A program made the translations under genes and the position numbers. Positions 32,803 through 37,365 of a stretch of 37,365 bases of DNA are shown in pieces. Location of the stretch: assembly GCA_016234595.1 (NCBI GenBank), contig JACRBG010000052.1:1-37365 (forward strand), given 5' to 3'. This stretch comes from Chloroflexota bacterium (GTDB lineage: Bacteria > Chloroflexota > Anaerolineae > Aggregatilineales > J027). Positions within the stretch are counted from its first letter, which is position 1; each line of letters begins with the position of its first letter. The notes under the pieces are model-generated. The model had not been told where the DNA came from. It ran no database searches and saw nothing but the letters and a program-made list of their open reading frames with translations.

Positions 32803-34152
32803 CTATTTGTTGGCTTCTGCAAGTATTTCGTTTGACATTTCCCGCAAGGTAACCGCGGCGTCTTCAGGCGATTTGGTGCCATAGCGTACCGGGTCGGCAA
32901 ATTCAGGATAGTAGACGTTGGTGCGGATGTCCTCTACACCCAATGGGTCTGGGAATACAAATTCTGCTGAGTCTTCGGCGAGGCGGGCCAGATAGTCGTA
33001 GATCGCCTTTTGTGGAGCCGCAGCATCTGCTTTCAATGCATCCAAAACCACTGTGTTGATTGGTACACCACGCTCGGCGTTCAGAATCTTATTGGCCTCA
33101 ACATCATTGATGAAGAAGTTGAGGAACATCGCAGCTACTTCGGGATTCGCGGAATTCACCGTTACTGCCTCATATTGACTGGGCCGGATGGCTAACCCCT
33201 GACGTCCGCCTTCGGGTCTGGGGACGGGCAAAATCTTGAAATGACGATCCTCACCTGCGGCAGTCCACATCGCGACAAGTTGATTGGAACCTGCCAAGTA
33301 GTCCATCGCACATTGGCCCTTCACAATAAACTGGGCTTCTGGGCCAAGGGTGTTGACTTCGGATTCTTCCGAAATATGGGGAATCGCAAAGTCCTCATCT
33401 TGGAGACGCAGAATCATCTTCATGTGGTCAACGATTGGCGTATCGTCAGTATAGTTGAGTGATTTACCATCGGGCGCATACAAGTCTATGTTGTGTCCAG
33501 AGTAGATGATGCGCCACAGGTCAACGTGATGGAGATAACTGCCGAAACCCCAGATGCCGAGGTTTTCGCTTAGGCCTTTGACGACTTCTTCAAAATCGCC
33601 CCAAGTCCAAGTATCCGGGGGTACATCAATGCCCGCGCGTTCGAAGGCATCTAGGTCAGCGATAATGCCATTCGCGTTACTGCCCGCACTGACCGCATAA
33701 ATTTTATCGTTAACCTTGCCGTGGTTTTGAAGAACGCTGGGGATATTGGTGAAGTCAATCACGCCGGATGTAATATACTCATCCAATGGGTGGAGCAAGT
33801 CTTTCTTCGACCACTCTGCAAGCGTGGTAGTCCCATGCTGCATAATATCGGGTAGCCCATCCCCGGCAGCTTGGGCCGTCAAGAGGGTCCAATAATCGTC
33901 AAAACTGAGAAACTCGTAGGTGAAATTGACGTTGGGGTTCTTCGCTTGGAACAGCTTGATGACTTGGGTTGTAATGTCTGCACGTAGCTGACCACCCCAC
34001 CAGATGAACCGCAAATCCACTTTGTCCTGCGCCAGAGCGGGTAAGGCCGCTAAGTGCGAACCCAAGGGTGAACCATACGCGGAGAGCATTGTGCCCGCAC
34101 CTGCCGCTGCCGACAAGCGCAAGAAATCTCGACGCGAAAGCCTCTTTGTCAT
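32803..34152 (-). CDS. Tat-exported sugar ABC transporter substrate-binding protein
   Basis: The 449-residue solute-binding protein of the MalE/UgpB (cluster B, CUT1) group should capture an oligosaccharide outside the membrane for the two permeases. The N terminus is a twin-arginine signal (KRLSRRDFLRLSAAAGAGTM) with probable cleavage after PALAQ; there is no lipobox Cys. The mature part shows DLRFIWWGGQLRADITTQVIKLFQ, GDGLPDIMQHG, DTWTWGDFEEVVKGL and NPEVAAMFLNFFINDVEANKIL, typical of the family. The ATG at 34152 has a near-perfect AGGAGGATCT ribosome site; the frame extends upstream to 34278 but that part is not homologous. It lies 94 bases after lacI in the same direction. Confidence 0.93.
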   Translation of the reverse strand: MTKRLSRRDFLRLSAAAGAGTMLSAYGSPLGSHLAALPALAQDKVDLRFIWWGGQLRADITTQVIKLFQAKNPNVNFTYEFLSFDDYWTLLTAQAAGDGLPDIMQHGTTTLAEWSKKDLLHPLDEYITSGVIDFTNIPSVLQNHGKVNDKIYAVSAGSNANGIIADLDAFERAGIDVPPDTWTWGDFEEVVKGLSENLGIWGFGSYLHHVDLWRIIYSGHNIDLYAPDGKSLNYTDDTPIVDHMKMILRLQDEDFAIPHISEESEVNTLGPEAQFIVKGQCAMDYLAGSNQLVAMWTAAGEDRHFKILPVPRPEGGRQGLAIRPSQYEAVTVNSANPEVAAMFLNFFINDVEANKILNAERGVPINTVVLDALKADAAAPQKAIYDYLARLAEDSAEFVFPDPLGVEDIRTNVYYPEFADPVRYGTKSPEDAAVTLREMSNEILAEANK

Positions 34153-34246
34153 GTGATAGATCCTCCTAAATTGAGCATAAAAATTTATTGTTTGCGATGG
34201 GCCTATCCTAATTTCGGTTTGCTTGCGGATACATTCCTTTCTCCTG

Positions 34247-35269
34247 TTAAGGAACCTGCCCTGTGGATTCTCGTACAATGAGTTGCACTTCCGTTCTCAT
34301 CACCTGTCGGGGAAGATCAGGCTGCTCAATGCGCCGGAGAAGCATGTGAACCGCATCGCGCCCGCTGTTTTCGGCCTTCCCAGAAACGGTGGTGAGACGA
34401 GGCATGATGTAATTGGCAAATTCGATATCGTCGAAACCGCCAACGGATATGTCGCCGGGAATCGTCAATCCTAGGTCACCGGCAGCACGCATTACGGCGA
34501 TTGCAAGCAAATCGTTAATCACCATTAATGCTGTCGGGCGATCTGGACGGCTTAGCAGGGTATAGGCGGCTTGATAGGCATCTTCCAACTGGTCACCGCA
34601 ATGCACCTCATAGGAGCCATTACTGGGTAGTCCATATTCCTGTAGCATTTGGCGATAGACATGCAAGCGATCAAATCCCTGCGCTTCTTGAGTAACACCA
34701 TAGATGAATCCTATTTTTTGATGCCCAAGCTCAATCAGATGCGCCATGAGTTCGCGTGTTCCGTTGGAATAACCGTGGATGACATGATCGAACTCAGCCT
34801 CCGTCGCCGTAATTTCGACAACAGGCTGTCCAGACTGCCGTAGATAATGGGTTAAACCGGGCAACAAGTGTTTGACCCCTGCCAAGAGAATGAACCCATC
34901 CACGCGGTGGCGTTTTAATTCGCGGATGGAGTTGGCTCCTTGCTGGGAATTTTGGGGGTTAAGGGACAAATGAAGACTATAACCAGCGTCTTGTAATGCA
35001 TCCGAGATGCCTGACAAGATTTGCCAGAAAAAGGGATTTTGGATAACGGGGATAATCACGCCGACAATGTTTGTATTGCCTCGGCGCAGCGACTGTGCCC
35101 GTGCATCCGGTTCATAACCAAGTTCAGCAATCGCTTGCCATACTCGCTGGCGAGTTTCTTCTGAAATCGGAACCTTCAGATTGGCCTGCTGATCGTTCAA
35201 TACATAGGACACGGTAGAGCGCGAGACACCGGCCCTGAGTGCAACGTCTTTTTGTGTTGGGCGTTTCAT
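34247..35269 (-). CDS. LacI-family transcriptional regulator of the rhamnoside locus
   Basis: This is a 340-residue repressor-type regulator. An N-terminal helix-turn-helix and hinge (residues 4-58, TQKDVALRAGVSRSTVSYVLN, then RAQSLRRGNTNIVGVI) is followed by a periplasmic-binding-protein-like sugar-sensing core with VIPVIQNPFFWQILSGI, VDGFILLAG, TALMVINDLLAIAVM and ISVGGFDDIEFANYIMPRLTTV. It should control its own operon in response to an imported sugar. The ATG at 35269 starts at the HTH; a TTG three codons upstream is possible. No Shine-Dalgarno sequence precedes either, and the predicted transcription start lies only about 6 bases upstream, so the message may be close to leaderless. Its promoter contains overlapping palindromes that are likely its own operator. 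Confidence 0.94.
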   Translation of the reverse strand: MKRPTQKDVALRAGVSRSTVSYVLNDQQANLKVPISEETRQRVWQAIAELGYEPDARAQSLRRGNTNIVGVIIPVIQNPFFWQILSGISDALQDAGYSLHLSLNPQNSQQGANSIRELKRHRVDGFILLAGVKHLLPGLTHYLRQSGQPVVEITATEAEFDHVIHGYSNGTRELMAHLIELGHQKIGFIYGVTQEAQGFDRLHVYRQMLQEYGLPSNGSYEVHCGDQLEDAYQAAYTLLSRPDRPTALMVINDLLAIAVMRAAGDLGLTIPGDISVGGFDDIEFANYIMPRLTTVSGKAENSGRDAVHMLLRRIEQPDLPRQVMRTEVQLIVRESTGQVP

Positions 35270-35281
35270 AAAATTCAAAGT

Positions 35282-35325
35282 CTTTTATAAATTTACTGTA
35301 TCGTGTCAATTGACACGTGTGAATT
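35282..35325 (-). promoter_or_regulatory. Promoter and overlapping palindromic operators of the lacI-ABC-GH78 operon
   Basis: On the minus strand a consensus TTGACA -35 (35309-35304) is followed by a -10 candidate TAAAAG (35287-35282, 16-base spacer) or TATAAA (35289-35284, 14-base spacer). A perfect 16-bp palindrome CGTGTCAATTGACACG (35302-35317) covers the -35. A second, LacI-like 18-bp site with central CG, AATTGACACGTGTGAATT (35308-35325, one mismatched pair), overlaps it. Binding there would block RNA polymerase. Confidence 0.7.
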
Positions 35326-35611
35326 GAGTGTAGAATCAATTGTGAAATATGTCAAGAGACTTGCGATTTGTTGAGGAGATGTGGGATAGGGCTGTAGTTA
35401 TTGCCCCGTTCAAGGATGGCATTATGAGTTTTTGTTCATGGGGATGCAGATGTAAAGGGGCATTGACAGCTTGGCTCATGTTTACCAGCCTTTACTTGTT
35501 TTTCTTCGGTTTGCCAGTTCAGTGGAACTTGGAAAGAGTGGGGTCAGTTGGTTTAGATTGATTTTCTTGTTCCAAACTCTGCCCCCTACCCCATTATCCA
35601 TCACCTTCTTT
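35326..35611. other. Intergenic region between GH43 and lacI; imperfect inverted repeat only
   Basis: No convincing gene is found; a 70-codon plus-strand frame at 35349-35561 has low-quality Trp/Cys/Phe-rich translation. Near the GH43 end an imperfect inverted repeat pairs GGGGTCAGTTGG (35540-35551) with CCAAACTCTGCCCC (35572-35585). Its GGGGTCAG/CTCTGCCCC ends are reminiscent of REP-type repeats, but no second copy exists in the window. It could alternatively act as a weak end signal for the GH43 transcript. Confidence 0.35.
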
Positions 35612-36481
35612 TTAGACGATCTCTACCGACGACTCACTCTCGCGTAGGGGCACAAATTGAGGGCGCTCATGGGGAAAATCGTTGGGGTGATGGAAAGCCA
35701 GCCACAATTGCCCATCAAAGGAACGGAAGACCATGCCATGACCACCATCTCCGGCATAGAGTGGTTTTGGCGCTTGTTGCCACGGGCCTAGTATTTCACC
35801 AGAAGTTGATCTTGCCACCCCGATGGTATAACCACCCTCGCCAAAGCCCGACCATAGTATAATCAGTTGACCGCTGGCTAGGCGATGTAGCCAAGGGCCA
35901 TCGGTAACATAGCCTTTTCTGCCCTTTGAGTTGACTTCTTGAGACCAAGTCGCCTCGGAGGCACTAAACAACAATTGTGGCTGCCCTATCGCCGATTTCA
36001 GATCATCACTCAGACGCAGGGCACAGATTTGACCATCAGCTACCTGTACCCACTCATGACAGAAGATTATCCATGGCTGGTTAGTGCCATCTATAAACAA
36101 GGTTCCATCCAAACATTCCCAATCATGCGGCGTTACCGGGCCGTCGCTGATGGGCAAAAAGGGTCCTTGTGGGCTATCAGCTACTAGGATTTGCGTCCCT
36201 CGGCAAATGTCTTGGGCTTTGAAGCTAACAAACATATAGTAGCGTCCGCAATAAACATGCACTTCGGGTGCCCAGAAGTTGCGGTCTGCCCAAAAGCCCA
36301 TGGGAGGGCGGAAGGCCGGGAAAGGCCCTTCCCAGCTTTGCAAATCAGGGCTGGTGTAGTAATTGATACCTGATGCGAAGTTTGTCCAAGTCTCCGAGCC
36401 AGAAGTGCCGTATAGATAATATTGATTCTCCGCCATCATCGGCAGCACGAATGGGTCACGGATGTGGATGTTTCTCAGCAT
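35612..36481 (-). CDS. Glycoside hydrolase family 43-like enzyme (arabinan/xylan-type)
   Basis: This is a 289-residue five-bladed propeller hydrolase. The readable catalytic set is D9 in IRDPFVLP (base), D125 in WECLDGTLFIDG (pKa modulator) and E143 in FCHEWVQ (candidate acid), plus the family WAPEVHVYCGRYYMF strand. GH43 enzymes are beta-xylosidases, alpha-L-arabinofuranosidases or arabinanases; the specificity is not clear here. There is no signal peptide, so action is cytoplasmic. The ATG at 36481 has GGAG seven bases upstream; the frame is open to 36535 but the additional 18 residues look irrelevant. It precedes lacI in the same direction with a 330-base gap that holds a promoter, so it is probably a separate but co-regulated transcript. 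Confidence 0.9.
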   Translation of the reverse strand: MLRNIHIRDPFVLPMMAENQYYLYGTSGSETWTNFASGINYYTSPDLQSWEGPFPAFRPPMGFWADRNFWAPEVHVYCGRYYMFVSFKAQDICRGTQILVADSPQGPFLPISDGPVTPHDWECLDGTLFIDGTNQPWIIFCHEWVQVADGQICALRLSDDLKSAIGQPQLLFSASEATWSQEVNSKGRKGYVTDGPWLHRLASGQLIILWSGFGEGGYTIGVARSTSGEILGPWQQAPKPLYAGDGGHGMVFRSFDGQLWLAFHHPNDFPHERPQFVPLRESESSVEIV

Positions 36482-36793
36482 AGTTCGCTCCGGAAAGTGT
36501 GAGGTTAAATCTATAGTTAACGATTGTAGTGGCAATCTCTCAATTTAGCAGGGCATGGGACATTCCAAGGTGTTACCGTTCAAATTCAACTGGTATGAGA
36601 TACTTCAAAATGCGCTTGCGGGTCCAACTGCCATGATAATCTTGATGTCTCGAATCGGAGGAGAGGTCGGTATAATCCCATGAAACAGAGGTATTGATTG
36701 GGGTTAGAGAAAAGTTGGCGTAGATTAAGGTTTATTCTGCTGAATTCTCATCGGTAAGGGTAAAGTAGGGAGATAAAGGGTAGACGGTGGGTA
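36482..36793. other. Divergent intergenic region between GH43 and the alditol-oxidase-like gene
   Basis: No gene is seen in these 312 bases. A TATAAT at 36671-36676 (+) is the best -10 candidate for the downstream flavoprotein gene, with no good -35 at 17 bases. The stretch just before the ATG is purine-rich. I do not find the lacI-type palindrome here. Confidence 0.35.
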
Positions 36794-37365
36794 ATGAAAA
36801 TAAAGAACTGGGCAGGGAATTATGAATACAGCACCCTCAATGTGCATTATCCTAGCACCATTGAGCAAATTCAGTCACTTGTAAAACAGCATAAGAAAAT
36901 CAGGGTCATCGGCACACGGCATTCGTTCAACAGTATCGCGGATTCACCTGACACTCTTATTTCACTTGAGCAGTACCCGTCGCCTATCACTATCCATCCC
37001 GAACAAAATATGGTGTTGTTTGGAGCGAACGTGACTTATGCTCAATTAAGCCGCGTTCTTCATGCTCAGGGATTGGCACTGCACAATCTTGCCTCGTTAC
37101 CGCATATTTCGGTGGTGGGGGCCTGCGCGACTGCAACACATGGTTCCGGCGATCAAAATCAAAATTTGGCTGCCACAGTATCTGGCCTCGAAATTGTCAC
37201 CGCGAATGGTGAACTGGTTGAGGTATCACGGCAACAAAACCCTGAAATATTTGAAGGAGCGGTAGTTCATTTAGGTGGATTGGGCGTTGTGGTAAGCCTT
37301 ATCCTAGACGTTTGCCCAGCTTTTGAGATAGCTCAAGTCGTTTACGAGCATCTACCGATAGCACA
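36794..37365 (+). CDS. Alditol-oxidase-like FAD-dependent oxidoreductase, 3' truncated by the window
   Basis: The first 190 residues are present and the frame is open to the right edge. It begins KNWAGNYEYSTLNVHYPST and has GTRHSFNSIAD, in which H43 corresponds to the histidine that covalently binds FAD in alditol/xylitol oxidase (His46 of Streptomyces coelicolor AldO). The region HNLASLPHISVVGACATATHGSGD is the PCMH-type FAD-binding loop typical of the same group, followed by VSGLEIVTANGELVEV and GGLGVVVSLILDV. These enzymes oxidise terminal hydroxyls of sugar alcohols (or aldonolactones in related members) with O2. With GH43 and GH78 alongside, a role in pentitol or deoxyhexitol metabolism is likely but unproven. 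No strong ribosome site; a GGTGGG lies just upstream of the ATG at 36794. Confidence 0.9.
   Translation, partial: MKIKNWAGNYEYSTLNVHYPSTIEQIQSLVKQHKKIRVIGTRHSFNSIADSPDTLISLEQYPSPITIHPEQNMVLFGANVTYAQLSRVLHAQGLALHNLASLPHISVVGACATATHGSGDQNQNLAATVSGLEIVTANGELVEVSRQQNPEIFEGAVVHLGGLGVVVSLILDVCPAFEIAQVVYEHLPIA

Noticed and set aside
35349-35561. 70-codon plus-strand frame between lacI and GH43
   Set aside because: No ribosome site, Trp/Cys/Phe-rich translation, no protein-like pattern, and located downstream of a minus-strand gene and its operator.
35540-35585. Imperfect GGGGTCAG/CTCTGCCCC inverted repeat as a REP element or transposon remnant
   Set aside because: Only one imperfect copy is in the window and no transposase fragment is visible. 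It was kept only as a note in the intergenic entry.
1-37365. CRISPR arrays, tRNA/rRNA genes, insertion sequences, phage attachment sites
   Set aside because: No regularly spaced repeats, no recognisable tRNA or rRNA segments, and no transposase or integrase genes were found on reading both strands; this was not tested with covariance models.

Overview
This 37.4 kb window (about 50% GC by eye, 30 or so genes, no rRNA, tRNA, CRISPR array or insertion sequence that I can see) looks like a chromosomal segment of a heterotrophic bacterium, most plausibly a Chloroflexota (Anaerolineae-like) lineage. That assignment is inference. It rests on the mixture of Tat-exported DUF1800/DUF1501 proteins, lipoprotein and signal-peptide proteins without outer-membrane genes, a CBS-containing family II pyrophosphatase, a YegD-type Hsp70 and a LacI-controlled sugar ABC locus. 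No phylogenetic marker was tested.

Left part (1-12.9 kb). After the 3' end of an unknown gene come a secreted PQQ-like beta-propeller protein (+) and murJ, the lipid II flippase (-). Next is a conspicuously AT-rich orphan gene with an RNGLFH motif (+). A tightly packed six-gene minus-strand operon (11222 to 4239) follows: DUF1800, DUF1501, a secreted two-module PepSY-like protein, an OmpR-type response regulator, a membrane histidine kinase and a TPR-like lipoprotein. This is the best candidate here for an undescribed functional unit. Divergent from it is a secreted AGE-fold (N-acylglucosamine 2-epimerase-like) protein whose promoter carries a perfect 16-bp LacI-family operator.

Middle (12.9-26.5 kb). 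The plus strand carries: a YegD-like Hsp70 with a non-canonical C-terminal beta-rich module; a small HEAT/zinc-ribbon protein; a PHB-depolymerase-like esterase; and a thiolase-fold protein whose catalytic Cys and GHP His are replaced by Asp and Asn. These are followed by a soluble double-GAF-like histidine kinase and then a GT2 glycosyltransferase, undecaprenyl-phosphate sugar phosphotransferase and M20 peptidase cluster (exopolysaccharide-type). A metallophosphoesterase (-), a CBS/DHH pyrophosphatase (+) and a YesL/DUF624 membrane protein (+) complete the section.

Right part (26.5-37.4 kb). This is a coherent plant-glycan utilisation locus on the minus strand: GH43, a LacI regulator with overlapping palindromic operators at its own promoter, a Tat-type sugar-binding protein, two ABC permeases, a GH78 alpha-L-rhamnosidase and a Gfo/Idh/MocA oxidoreductase. 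An alditol-oxidase-like flavoprotein starts on the plus strand and runs off the right end. The predicted model is import of rhamnose-containing oligosaccharides by the ABC system. The ATPase is not in this window. Cytoplasmic hydrolysis by GH78 and GH43 and oxidation by the dehydrogenase and oxidase would follow. One permease has an unusual N-terminal extension built from three tandem 22-residue repeats.
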